A DNA stretch of 64,000 nt from an uncultured Collinsella sp. (GTDB lineage Bacteria; Actinomycetota; Coriobacteriia; Coriobacteriales; Coriobacteriaceae): the NCBI GenBank assembly GCA_900541715.1, contig UQLI01000005.1:8943-72942 (forward strand), in the 5' to 3' direction. The notes beneath the pieces were generated by a model that was given only the letters and a program-made list of their open reading frames with translations, was not told the origin of the DNA and searched no databases. The position numbers and the translations under genes are program-made. This document shows, piece by piece, positions 39,446-47,242 of this stretch. Position 1 is the first letter of the stretch; each line of letters opens with the position of its first letter.

Positions 39446-39637
39446 ATGACTGATGAAGTGACTGATTTCGACCATAACGATGCCGCGATGCAGGACTTCG
39501 ATGCATTGAGCGAGCTCGATAGTCTGTTTGAAGAGGACGAGCGACTGAAGCAAGCTGAGAACAATGTTTTGACTCAAAATCTCTCAGGCTTTGCAAACTG
39601 CTTTCCCGATTGGGATTTGCATCCGCCGGTAGCGTAG
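39446..39637 (+). CDS. Small acidic protein at the end of the SPFH operon
   Basis: A 63-residue, strongly acidic frame (DFDHNDAAMQDFDALSELDS) starts 41 bases after the previous stop behind GGAG. The acidity and the position at the end of the operon suggest a real small protein, perhaps a partner of the basic segments of its neighbours, but there is no homology I recognise. Confidence 0.5.
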   Translation: MTDEVTDFDHNDAAMQDFDALSELDSLFEEDERLKQAENNVLTQNLSGFANCFPDWDLHPPVA

Positions 39638-39687
39638 AAAAGCGCTTGAAACACAAGCTGCGACCATTTGGAAACATCGATGTTTCT

Positions 39688-39719
39688 GCGGGCTAGAAGC
39701 CATGGGGCTTTTGGCCCGC
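39688..39719 (+). terminator. Hairpin after the SPFH operon
   Basis: GCGGGCTAGAAGCC (39688-39701) pairs with GGCTTTTGGCCCGC (39706-39719) with two wobble pairs; only a weak T-run follows. Between 39720 and 39838 I see no gene. Confidence 0.6.
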
Positions 39720-39838
39720 TGTCTTTCATATGCCGGTCGGCGGCATAGGGCATCAACCGTATTTTAGGTTCTTGGACGCCAGGCCGACTCGCTTCGGATC
39801 GGGCACTACACCAACTTTCTCGAGACTACCAATCTGAC

Positions 39839-39871
39839 AGGGCCTCGTCCGTGCTCGGGCGGGGCCCTTTT
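39839..39871 (+). terminator. Terminator upstream of the RelB/PIN operon
   Basis: AGGGCCTCGTCCG and CGGGCGGGGCCCT form an imperfect stem followed by TTTT. TATACT at about 39891 may be the -10 box of the next operon. Confidence 0.65.
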
Positions 39872-39921
39872 GTGTGGTCTAACAGGTTTGCTATACTGCT
39901 AGCACGTAGAAAGGAGCCGCT

Positions 39922-40266
39922 ATGGGAACGGCAACGGTGCAGCTCAACACGCGAATCGATCCTATGCTCAAAGCCGGTGGCGATGCGGTCCTAACTCGCA
40001 ATGGGTTGGGGCCGAGCGATGCCATTCGCGCGCTGTGGGTCTATCTTGTCGAGCATCAAGCGTTGCCGGGATTTATGCTGGCGGATAAGCGCGAGGCGCC
40101 CCGTGCGGAGAGCCTGGCCGAGCAGGGGTGTGGCCTAGCTTTTTCCTCGTTGGGGCTAAGCGCTTCGGATTTCGCATCGGCGGAATCTTCGGCGGACAAC
40201 TGGGATGCCGTACGAGATGATATGTATGACGCGATGATTGCCGACATCGAGGCGAATTGCCGATGA
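39922..40266 (+). CDS. Type II antitoxin, RelB/DinJ family
   Basis: The 114-residue protein opens TATVQLNTRIDPMLKAGGDA and continues LTRNGLGPSDAIRALWVYLV, the ribbon-helix-helix plan of RelB/DinJ. The C-terminal half is acidic and ends in a helix that would bind the toxin. AAAGGAG precedes ATG 39922. It overlaps the PIN gene by four bases (ATGA). RelB/DinJ antitoxins usually partner RelE or YafQ; pairing with a PIN toxin is less common. Confidence 0.8.
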   Translation: MGTATVQLNTRIDPMLKAGGDAVLTRNGLGPSDAIRALWVYLVEHQALPGFMLADKREAPRAESLAEQGCGLAFSSLGLSASDFASAESSADNWDAVRDDMYDAMIADIEANCR

Positions 40267-40730
40267 TTGAGGCAAAGCACCTGCTTGTGGATACGAATGT
40301 GTGGCTTGATTATTACCTGCAAGAGGGGGCATTCCACGAAGCGAAGCGCCTGGTGGAGCTTGCCGAGGCGGGAAAGATTGACCTTCTGTACGCGCCGACG
40401 ACGGCAAAGGATGTGTTCTACATTTTGCCTCGGCGCCTAGCCCGGCGGAATGCGAATGGGATTAACGTGTCGTTTGCCTCGGCGTCGTGGGCCTGCATTG
40501 AGCACATGATGCAGGTGGCGACGGCCTCTCCGCTTTCGTTGGCAGAGTGCGAAATGGCGCGCATGCTTGGCAAGCGCATGCCGGATCTTGAAGACAACCT
40601 CATCATCGCTTCGGGCGAGACGGCAGATGTTGACTACGTAGTCACGAGTGACCGACGCATGCTGGAGGCAATGCCCGAGGTTTGCCTGACGCCCGCGCGT
40701 GCACTCGAGATGATCGAGATCCTCGACTAA
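40263..40730 (+). CDS. PIN-domain toxin ribonuclease
   Basis: From ATG 40263 the 155-residue protein has the PIN acidic residues: Asp in LLVDTNVWLDYY, Glu in SLAECEMARML, Asp in MPDLEDNLIIASGE, and Asp in YVVTSDRRML. PIN toxins are metal-dependent RNases that cut tRNA or other RNA and are held by the antitoxin. The start overlaps the antitoxin stop codon. TTG 40257 is also in frame but unnecessary. Confidence 0.85.
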   Translation: MIEAKHLLVDTNVWLDYYLQEGAFHEAKRLVELAEAGKIDLLYAPTTAKDVFYILPRRLARRNANGINVSFASASWACIEHMMQVATASPLSLAECEMARMLGKRMPDLEDNLIIASGETADVDYVVTSDRRMLEAMPEVCLTPARALEMIEILD

Positions 40731-40795
40731 CCTTGTCTGTCTGGTTTCGCTATCATATGGGGCAATGTGAACCCCATGCAACTTTGGAGGACGGT

Positions 40796-41263
40796 ATGGC
40801 GGATAACGCCGAGGCGCTTTTCTCGCCTGAGCTGGTGTTTTTTGATTGGGAGTGTGCGACGCCGGATGAGGTGTTTGCGCAGCTCGAGGACGAGCTCGCT
40901 CCGCGCGGCTACATTGCCGAGGGTTGGCTCGACGCCGTCCGCACGCGCGAGGACGCCTATCCCACGGGTCTCGCTATGCCGGCGGCAAACATCGCCATTC
41001 CGCATACCGATCCGGGATTTGTGGCCAAGCCCTATATCGCGGTGGTAAAGCCCGCTGCACCTGTGACGTTCAACGCGATGGCGGGTATGGGCGCCCCGGT
41101 GCCGGCGCAGATTATCATCAATCTGGGCATTGCCGAGCCGGGCGGCCAGGTCGAGGCCCTGCAAGCGTTTATGAATATCTTTATGGATGCCGACGCTGCA
41201 GCCGATGTACTCGGCCAGACCACGCCGCAGGGCATGGTCGACGCCATCCGCCGCCACTTCTAA
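40796..41263 (+). CDS. PTS IIA domain protein (fructose/galactitol type), orphan
   Basis: From ATG 40796, six bases after GGAGG, the 155-residue protein shows the EIIA Gat/Fru pattern: GYIAEGWLDAVRTREDAYPT, phosphorylatable His70 in IAIPHTDP, and a C-terminal HF. EIIA takes phosphate from HPr and passes it to EIIB. No EIIB or EIIC gene lies nearby, so it either serves a remote transporter or acts as a regulatory phosphocarrier. It is downstream of the toxin-antitoxin pair but in a separate unit with its own leader. Confidence 0.82.
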   Translation: MADNAEALFSPELVFFDWECATPDEVFAQLEDELAPRGYIAEGWLDAVRTREDAYPTGLAMPAANIAIPHTDPGFVAKPYIAVVKPAAPVTFNAMAGMGAPVPAQIIINLGIAEPGGQVEALQAFMNIFMDADAAADVLGQTTPQGMVDAIRRHF

Positions 41264-41278
41264 AGTCGGCACTGGGGG

Positions 41279-41358
41279 CTGTCCCTAGCTGCCGGCAGAA
41301 AAGGAACGTCCCTAACTGCCAACTGCCAGACCTGTCCCCTTTGCACCAAAATGGTGCA
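41279..41358. repeat. Degenerate GGGACA/TGTCCC-type repeat stretch
   Basis: CTGTCCCTAGCTGCC, GTCCCTAACTGCC and CTGTCCCC occur in tandem, followed by the palindrome TGCACCAAAATGGTGCA (41342-41358). It belongs with the GGGACAG palindromes at 43242, 46447 and 47126. Confidence 0.5.
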
Positions 41359-41449
41359 GATTAACCCGTCTCCCATGCACCAGGTGTGTCGCGGGGGCTG
41401 CGTTGTGACACAATGGCGTTTGTTCGATTCGTGATGCGAAAGGCCAACT

Positions 41450-42670
41450 ATGGCAAATAAGAAAAAGAACTCCGAGGCCGCGCCGACGCCCGAGCAGCAG
41501 ACTCGCGCTGCCTCCAGCTCTCGCAAGAAGCAGCGCAAGACGTACGTGTCTAAGACCGTCAAGATCGTCCTGGTGGTCATCGGCGTGCTGGCGATGCTGC
41601 TTTCCGTCTCGGCCATGGCGTGCTCCGGCCTTATGTCGCAGGCCGAGGACACCTCGGGCTACAAGCTGACCGGCGGTGTTGCTGCTACTATCAACGGCAC
41701 CAACCTCACCGAGGACACCGTGACCAAGCAGATCATGAGCATGCGCACGTCCTACGGCTACACCAAGGACAAGGATTGGGCGCAGTATCTGGTTGACAAC
41801 GACCTCACGCCCAAGAAGTACCGCAAGCAGCTCATCGACTCCTACACGCAGCAGATTCTGCTTCAACAGGCACAGAAGGAGAACGGCGTGACGGTGTCGG
41901 ATGAGGAGGTCGAGAAGGCTTGGAAGGACGCGTGCAAGAGCGCGGGCGGTGCCAAGGCCTTTAAGAAGACCCTCAAAACCTACGGCTATACCGAGGACAC
42001 CTACAAGGACTCGCTCAAGGAGAGTCTGGCGCAACAGAAACTCAAGGATGCCGTCGCGCCCACGAGCAAGCCCAAGGACAGCGAGATTGTCGATTACATC
42101 AACGAAAACCTGTCCAGCTACAACGACGCCCGCCGCTCGTCGAACATCCTGATCAAGGTTGATTCCGACGCTTCCGACGAGGACAAGGCTGCCGCCAAGG
42201 CCAAGGCGCAGGAGTGCCTGGACAAGATTAACTCCGGTGAGCTGAGCTTTGAGGACGCCGTTGAGCAGTACTCCGAGGACACGGGTTCCAAGGAGAAGAA
42301 GGGCGATGTGGGCTGGGATAAGCTCACCACCTTCGTCGACAGCTACCAGACGGCGCTCGAGGGACTCAACAAGGGCGACGTGAGCGAAGTCGTCGAGTCG
42401 ACCTATGGCTACCACATCATCAAGTGCACCGACTACTTCCATGTCGATAATCAGGTTGATGACATTAAGCAGGTGCCCAAGGACATCAAAAAGTACGTCT
42501 CCAACGTGGTGAAGACGCAGGCGGCCAGTGCCGCGTACAGCGAGTGGCTGGAGCAGTACAAGAAGGATGCCGACATTACCGTCAACCCCATGCCCAAGGA
42601 CGTACCCTATAACGTGAGCCTGAAGGGCGTCACCAAGAGTTCGACCGACGATTCGTCGACGACTGAGTAA
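41450..42670 (+). CDS. PrsA-like peptidyl-prolyl isomerase, membrane anchored
   Basis: The 406-residue foldase has a basic cytoplasmic start, a membrane helix (about 37-59, VKIVLVVIGVLAMLLSVSAM) ending near a cysteine (MACSGL) that might be a lipobox although spacing is unusual, a SurA-N-like helical region, a parvulin domain (about 220-330) with SSNILIKVDSDASDED, KKGDVGWDK and STYGYHIIKC, and a Ser/Thr tail. It helps secreted proteins fold outside the membrane. It stands between the PTS protein and the YqeY gene, 54 bases before the latter, perhaps in one operon. Confidence 0.88.
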   Translation: MANKKKNSEAAPTPEQQTRAASSSRKKQRKTYVSKTVKIVLVVIGVLAMLLSVSAMACSGLMSQAEDTSGYKLTGGVAATINGTNLTEDTVTKQIMSMRTSYGYTKDKDWAQYLVDNDLTPKKYRKQLIDSYTQQILLQQAQKENGVTVSDEEVEKAWKDACKSAGGAKAFKKTLKTYGYTEDTYKDSLKESLAQQKLKDAVAPTSKPKDSEIVDYINENLSSYNDARRSSNILIKVDSDASDEDKAAAKAKAQECLDKINSGELSFEDAVEQYSEDTGSKEKKGDVGWDKLTTFVDSYQTALEGLNKGDVSEVVESTYGYHIIKCTDYFHVDNQVDDIKQVPKDIKKYVSNVVKTQAASAAYSEWLEQYKKDADITVNPMPKDVPYNVSLKGVTKSSTDDSSTTE

Positions 42671-42724
42671 TCATGGGGCGATGCTCGCGCGAGTGCCGCC
42701 CACGCTATTAGAGAGGATTTGCAG

Positions 42725-43168
42725 ATGACCAACGAAGAGCTGCAGAAGGAAATGATCGCGGCCATGAAGGCCAAGGACAAGGTTCGCCTGTCCATCATTC
42801 GCCAGGTCAAGGCCGAGGTGAAGAATATCGAGGTCAATGAGCGCCGCGATGTGACCGAGGAAGACGTCAACAGCATGATCAAGCGTCTGATCAAGCAGAC
42901 GAGCGAGACGCTGGAGATGTCCATCAAGGCCGGCACCGACCAGGAGCGTACCGACAACCTGACCGAGCAGGTCAAGATTCTGGAGAGTCTGCTGCCCGCA
43001 CAGGTTTCGGGCGAGGAGCTCGAGGCGCTGATCGAGCAGGTCATCGCCGAGCTGGGCGCTACTTCCAAGAAGCAGATGGGCCAGGTTATGGGCGCACTCG
43101 GCAAGGCCACCGGCGGCAACTTCGATAAGCCTGCCGCGGCAAAGATCGTCGGAGCAAAGCTTGCGTAA
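42725..43168 (+). CDS. GatB/YqeY domain protein
   Basis: The 147-residue protein has the YqeY signature: ELQKEMIAAMKAKDKVRLS, VKAEVKNIEVN, DNLTEQVKILESLLPAQVS, and GQVMGALGKATGG. The family shares the tail domain of GatB that contacts tRNA; free-standing YqeY has an uncertain role in tRNA-dependent amidation or translation quality. ATG 42725 is chosen, seven bases after GAGAGGA; TTG 42719 is less likely. A terminator follows. Confidence 0.92.
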   Translation: MTNEELQKEMIAAMKAKDKVRLSIIRQVKAEVKNIEVNERRDVTEEDVNSMIKRLIKQTSETLEMSIKAGTDQERTDNLTEQVKILESLLPAQVSGEELEALIEQVIAELGATSKKQMGQVMGALGKATGGNFDKPAAAKIVGAKLA

Positions 43169-43197
43169 GGGCCGAGCGGTACACAGTTGAGGCTGAG

Positions 43198-43230
43198 GGG
43201 GCGTGACCATTGCGGTCGCGCCCCTTTTTT
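43198..43230 (+). terminator. Terminator of the YqeY gene
   Basis: GGGGCGTGACC (43198-43208) pairs with GGTCGCGCCCC (43214-43224), with one wobble, followed by six T. Confidence 0.9.
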
Positions 43231-43241
43231 GCTGGGCGGTG

Positions 43242-43308
43242 CTCATTGGGGACAGGCTTAAATGAGTGCCCAATGAGCGGGTACTCATTTAAACCTGTCC
43301 CCAATGAG
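43242..43308. repeat. 26-bp near-perfect inverted repeat with GGGGACAGG core
   Basis: Arms are 43242-43267 and 43283-43308 with one mismatch; each contains CTCATTGGGGACAGG or its complement, and a further CCAATGAG lies in the loop. It is one of several GGGACAG palindromes in the window and resembles REP elements. Confidence 0.65.
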
Positions 43309-43414
43309 TGGGTGGAAGGTTGCGGGTTCTTTACGGGAATGTAGTGTGGGCTGCGGAAACGTGATTCTTTCCGTACAATAGTTCAACTCGTGTAAACGCA
43401 GGGAAGGGACATTC

Positions 43415-44146
43415 ATGGCAGACATGATCGAGATCAAGCATCTCAACAAGTACTTTGGCGACCTGCATGTGCTCAAAGATATCAACCTCACCGTCAAACG
43501 CGGCGAGAAGCTCGTAATGATCGGGCCTTCCGGCTCGGGTAAATCGACGCTCATCCGTTGCGTCGATTATCTGGAGGAGCCCACGTCGGGCGAGGTTGTC
43601 ATCGACGGTACGCCGCTCACCAAAAAGAATCACCTGGAGATGGCTCGCAAGTATAGTTCCATGGTGTTTCAGCAGTTCAACCTGTATCCCAACATGACGG
43701 TGCTGGGCAACCTGACGCTCGCGCCCATCAAGCTGCAAAAGAAGAGCAAGGAGGAGGCGACCGAGATCGCCATCGCTGCGCTCAAGCGCGTCGGCATGGC
43801 ACATAAGGCCGGCGAGTATCCGCAGAATCTCTCGGGTGGTCAGCAGCAGCGCATCGCCATCGCCCGTGCCCTGTGCACCAAGCAACCCATCATCCTGTTT
43901 GACGAGCCGACCTCGGCGCTCGACCCCGAGATGGTCCAGGAGGTTCTGGACGTTATGATTGAGCTCGCGCAGGAGGACATCACCATGATCTGCGTGACGC
44001 ACGAGATGGGCTTTGCGCGCCAGGTGGCCGACCGCGTCATCTTTATGGAGGACGGCCGCATTCTGGAGGAGGGCACGCCCGAGCACTTCTTCGATAACCC
44101 CGAGAACCCGCGCTGCCGCGAGTTCCTGTCCAAGATTCTGCACTAG
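43415..44146 (+). CDS. Amino acid ABC transporter ATP-binding protein (GlnQ-like)
   Basis: The 243-residue ATPase is of the polar amino acid uptake type, with Walker A GPSGSGKSTLIRC, a Q-loop in SSMVFQQFNLYP, signature LSGGQQQR, Walker B IILFDEPTSALDPEMV and switch VTHEMGFARQVADR. It powers the importer made with the next three genes (lipoprotein and two permeases), all on the plus strand with short gaps. GGGAAGG precedes the start. Confidence 0.95.
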   Translation: MADMIEIKHLNKYFGDLHVLKDINLTVKRGEKLVMIGPSGSGKSTLIRCVDYLEEPTSGEVVIDGTPLTKKNHLEMARKYSSMVFQQFNLYPNMTVLGNLTLAPIKLQKKSKEEATEIAIAALKRVGMAHKAGEYPQNLSGGQQQRIAIARALCTKQPIILFDEPTSALDPEMVQEVLDVMIELAQEDITMICVTHEMGFARQVADRVIFMEDGRILEEGTPEHFFDNPENPRCREFLSKILH

Positions 44147-44154
44147 GCGCGGTG

Positions 44155-45030
44155 ATGGACATGACGGATATGACGAGGGCGTCCGTGTCGCGCCGCCACT
44201 TTTTGCAGCTGGCGGGCGCCGGCATGCTTGCGCTGACGGGGACCGCGCTTACCGGTTGCGGCAACTCCACCAGCGGCGAGGGCTCCGACAAGGGGTCCAA
44301 GCTTGCGGCCATCAAGTCGCGTGGCCATCTGAATGCCGGCGTTAAGAAGGATGTTCCCGGCTATGGCTATTACGACACCGCCAAGGGCCGCTTTGAGGGC
44401 ATGGAAGTCGATTTGTGCTACCAGATCGCCGCTGCCGTCTTTGGTGTGAGCTACAAGGAGGCCCGCGCCCAGGAGCTTGTCGAGTTTACCGACGTAACGC
44501 CCAAGACGCGCGGCCCGCTGATCGATAACGGCCAACTCGACGTGGTCGCGGCGACCTACACCATCACCGACGAGCGCAAGAAGAGCTGGGATTTCTCGAC
44601 GCCGTACCGTACCGACTACGTGGGACTCATGGTCAAGAAGCGTTCGGGCTTTACCTCGATTGAGGACTTGGACGGCAAGGTCATTGGCGTGAGCCAGGGT
44701 GCCACCACGCAGGGCCTGATCGAGCAGATGATCAAGGACAACGGCTTTAGCTGCAAGCCCGAGTTTAGGGCCTTTAGCGGCTACCCCATCATCAAGAGTT
44801 CGCTCGACGCCGGCAATATCGACGTCTTTGCCATGGACCGCTCCACGCTGGCCGGTTACATGAACGAGACCGTTGAGCTGCTGCAGCCCGAGGTCAAGTT
44901 TGGCGAGCAGGGCTACGGCGTGGCGACCAAGAAGGGCTGCGACCTTTCGGCCGTGGTCGATCAGGTGATTTGCGATCGCCTGGCCGACGGCTGGCTCGAC
45001 CAAGAGGTCAAGACCTGGGGTCTTGTATAG
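44155..45030 (+). CDS. Amino acid ABC transporter substrate-binding lipoprotein
   Basis: The protein has a twin-arginine-type signal SRRHFLQLAGAGMLALTG ending in lipobox LTGC, so it is probably a Tat-exported lipoprotein. The body is a type II periplasmic-binding fold with GYYDTAKGRFEGMEVDLCYQ, VVAATYTITDERKKSWDFS and a C-terminal lobe, typical of glutamate/glutamine binders. Start choice among GTG 44152, ATG 44155 and ATG 44161 is open because there is no strong ribosome site; translation may be coupled to the ATPase gene 8 bases upstream. Confidence 0.9.
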   Translation: MDMTDMTRASVSRRHFLQLAGAGMLALTGTALTGCGNSTSGEGSDKGSKLAAIKSRGHLNAGVKKDVPGYGYYDTAKGRFEGMEVDLCYQIAAAVFGVSYKEARAQELVEFTDVTPKTRGPLIDNGQLDVVAATYTITDERKKSWDFSTPYRTDYVGLMVKKRSGFTSIEDLDGKVIGVSQGATTQGLIEQMIKDNGFSCKPEFRAFSGYPIIKSSLDAGNIDVFAMDRSTLAGYMNETVELLQPEVKFGEQGYGVATKKGCDLSAVVDQVICDRLADGWLDQEVKTWGLV

Positions 45031-45055
45031 GCGCATCGTCCAAGGAAGGAATCAA

Positions 45056-45802
45056 ATGCTCGAAGGATTATTTGACGCCGACCGTTGGTCGACGACATTT
45101 CAAAACATGGGGCCCTTCTGGGAGGGCTTTGGCGTGACGCTGCAGGTGGTCGTTGCCGGTCTGCTGCTGTCGCTGGTGCTGGGCACGCTGCTGGGCGTGT
45201 TCTCTACCACTCGCTCGCGCGTGCTGCGCGCCATAAGCCGCGTGTACGTGGAGTTTTACCAGAACACCCCGTTGCCCGTGCAGGTGCTCTTTATGTACAT
45301 GGCCGGTCCGCAGTTTTTGCAGGCCATAACCGGTGCCGACCAGCCGGTGCGCATCGCGCCGTTTGTGCTGGGCTTCTTGGGCGTGGGCCTGTATCACGCG
45401 GCCTACATTTCGGAGGTCATCCGCACCGGTATCGAGGCGGTTCCGCGCGGTCAGATGGAGGCGGCCCAGAGCCAGGGCTTCACCCGTGCGCAGGCGTACT
45501 GGTACATCGTGCTGCCCCAGACGTTCAAGATCATTTTGCCGCCGCTGTGTAACCAGGCGCTCAACCTGGTCAAGAACACGTCGGTGCTGGCGCTTGTGGC
45601 CGGCGGCGACCTTATGTACCGTTCCGACAACTTTGTGAGTCTGTACGGTTACCTGCAGGGATACATCGTCTGCTGCCTTATGTATTTCATCATCTGCTTT
45701 CCGCTCGCCATGCTGGTGCAGTGGCTCGAGCGCCGCTCCAAGGAGCGTCCGCGCGGTGTGAGCCTGGCCGAGCTGGGGCTCGACAACGTAGAGGAGGCCT
45801 AG
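45056..45802 (+). CDS. Amino acid ABC transporter permease 1
   Basis: ATG 45056 follows AAGGAAGGA. The 248-residue permease has five helices and the HisM/GlnP family motif EVIRTGIEAVPRGQMEAAQS followed by GF, the coupling loop that contacts the ATPase. It has the family EFYQNTPLPVQ segment. It pairs with the second permease, which begins three bases after its stop codon. Confidence 0.94.
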   Translation: MLEGLFDADRWSTTFQNMGPFWEGFGVTLQVVVAGLLLSLVLGTLLGVFSTTRSRVLRAISRVYVEFYQNTPLPVQVLFMYMAGPQFLQAITGADQPVRIAPFVLGFLGVGLYHAAYISEVIRTGIEAVPRGQMEAAQSQGFTRAQAYWYIVLPQTFKIILPPLCNQALNLVKNTSVLALVAGGDLMYRSDNFVSLYGYLQGYIVCCLMYFIICFPLAMLVQWLERRSKERPRGVSLAELGLDNVEEA

Positions 45803-45805
45803 CGC

Positions 45806-46444
45806 ATGGAAATCTTCAACGCGACCAACCTGCTCTACATTTGGGGCGGCTTTGTTAAGACCATAGAGATCTCGGCGCTGTCGATCTTTTTCTCGCTCAT
45901 CTTTGGCACGGTGCTGGCGCTCGTTAAAAGCTATGCGCCCCGCCCGTTCCGTATTTTGGTGAGCGCCTATATCGAGCTGTTCCGTTGCACGCCGAACCTG
46001 CTGTGGATCCTGTTTATCTACTTTACGGTGCAGGGTTTGGACATTGTGATTTCGACCATCGCCTTTACGCTGTTTACCAGCGCTGTTATGGCCGAGATTG
46101 TGCGCGGTGGCCTCAACTCGATTCCGCGCGGCCAGTTTGAGGCAGCGCAGAGCCAGGGCTTCGGCTTCTTTGCCACCATGCGCTACATCATTCTGCCGCA
46201 GACGTTTAAGACGATCATCCCGGCGCTGTTTAGCCAGTGCACGACCGTCATCAAGGACAGCTCGTATCTTTCGGGCATTAACGTGGCCGAGCTCATGTAC
46301 ACGGCAAATGTCGTGATGGCCCACGCGATTGACCTGTCGCAGGTTCTTATGCTCTACGGCCTGGTGTTTGCGATGTACTTTGTGCTCAACTTTGGTATCT
46401 CGCTGCTGGTGAGGGCATATCAACGCCGTATTGTGGCAGCGTAG
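45806..46444 (+). CDS. Amino acid ABC transporter permease 2
   Basis: The 212-residue permease has the loop EIVRGGLNSIPRGQFEAAQS followed by GFGF, and ELFRCTPNLLWI in an early helix. It is the likely heterodimer partner of the preceding permease; the GAGGAGG ribosome site lies within the end of that gene, so translation is coupled. A palindrome follows three bases after the stop. Confidence 0.94.
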   Translation: MEIFNATNLLYIWGGFVKTIEISALSIFFSLIFGTVLALVKSYAPRPFRILVSAYIELFRCTPNLLWILFIYFTVQGLDIVISTIAFTLFTSAVMAEIVRGGLNSIPRGQFEAAQSQGFGFFATMRYIILPQTFKTIIPALFSQCTTVIKDSSYLSGINVAELMYTANVVMAHAIDLSQVLMLYGLVFAMYFVLNFGISLLVRAYQRRIVAA

Positions 46445-46446
46445 AA

Positions 46447-46475
46447 TGTGACAAAGGGACTGTCCCTTTGTCACA
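46447..46475. repeat. Perfect 14-bp palindrome with GGGAC/GTCCC core
   Basis: TGTGACAAAGGGAC (46447-46460) and GTCCCTTTGTCACA (46462-46475) are exact inverted repeats around a single T, placed three bases after the permease stop codon and 17 bases before the next start. Confidence 0.7.
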
Positions 46476-46492
46476 TAGAGAAGGGAATCGCG

Positions 46493-47116
46493 ATGAGCGA
46501 TCTGGAGAATAAGAAGAATCCTGTGGTCATTACCATCGCGCGCGACTTTGGCGCCGAGGGCCACGAGATTGGTCGCATGCTTGCCGACGAGTTGGGGATT
46601 CCGCTGTACGATAACGAGCTGCTGGTGCGAGCGTCGCTGCGCGCGGGCGAGTCGCTCGATAAGATGGCCGCCTACGACGAGCGACTGGCCGTGGAGAACA
46701 TGGCGTTTTTGCCCGACCGTTACGACGCCCGTTCGTACTCGGATAAGTTGTTCCAAAAGATGAGCCAGGTGATTTTGGATCTGGGCGAGACCGAGAGCTG
46801 CATTATCGAAGGCCGTCTGTCCGATTACCTGCTGCGCAACAACCCCAACCACATTGCCGTGTTGGTGACCGCACCCTTTGAGGACCGCGTCGAGATTGTG
46901 CGCAAGAAGCGTGGCCTTAACAAAAAGAAGGGCGCCAAGCTGGTCAAACAGCAGCAGAAGGCGCGTGAGGCGTTCTATAAGCGCTACAGTGCCGGTAAGT
47001 GGAAGATGACGAGCGGCAAGGACATCGTCGTCAACCGCGCCAAGCTGGGCCGCGAGGGTTGTAAAGACGTTATCGCCGCTGCCTACCGCTACAAGGTGGC
47101 GCAGCTCGAAGGCTAA
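46493..47116 (+). CDS. Cytidylate-kinase-like protein
   Basis: From ATG 46493 (after AAGGGAA) the 207-residue protein has ITIARDFGAEGHEIGRMLAD, the family P-loop variant, then IPLYDNELL, an acidic helix, IIEGRLSDYLL and a basic lid-like region RKKRGLNKKKGAKLVKQQQK. It belongs to the cytidylate kinase-like family (PF13189), distinct from true CMP kinase; its substrate is not known. It may be read through from the transporter operon unless the palindrome upstream stops it. Confidence 0.85.
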   Translation: MSDLENKKNPVVITIARDFGAEGHEIGRMLADELGIPLYDNELLVRASLRAGESLDKMAAYDERLAVENMAFLPDRYDARSYSDKLFQKMSQVILDLGETESCIIEGRLSDYLLRNNPNHIAVLVTAPFEDRVEIVRKKRGLNKKKGAKLVKQQQKAREAFYKRYSAGKWKMTSGKDIVVNRAKLGREGCKDVIAAAYRYKVAQLEG

Positions 47117-47125
47117 CCAGTTGAA

Positions 47126-47160
47126 ACCACCACAAAGGGGACAGGCACCTTTGCGGTGGT
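47126..47160. repeat. Hairpin with GGGGACAGG loop
   Basis: ACCACCACAAAGG (47126-47138) pairs with CCTTTGCGGTGGT (47148-47160), one mismatch; the loop is GGACAGGCA. Probably a terminator or REP-like palindrome. Confidence 0.6.
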
Positions 47161-47176
47161 AGGGCGATCGGCATAG

Positions 47177-47214
47177 AAAAAGTCCCCGCCGGGCGTGTGC
47201 TCGACGGGGACTTT
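47177..47214 (-). terminator. Terminator of the nfnAB operon
   Basis: AAAGTCCCCG and CGGGGACTTT form the stem; read on the minus strand it ends in a T-run. It is 29 bases past the nfnB stop codon. Confidence 0.85.
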
Positions 47215-47242
47215 GCCGTTTGATGGCTAGCGTTGAGGGTGA

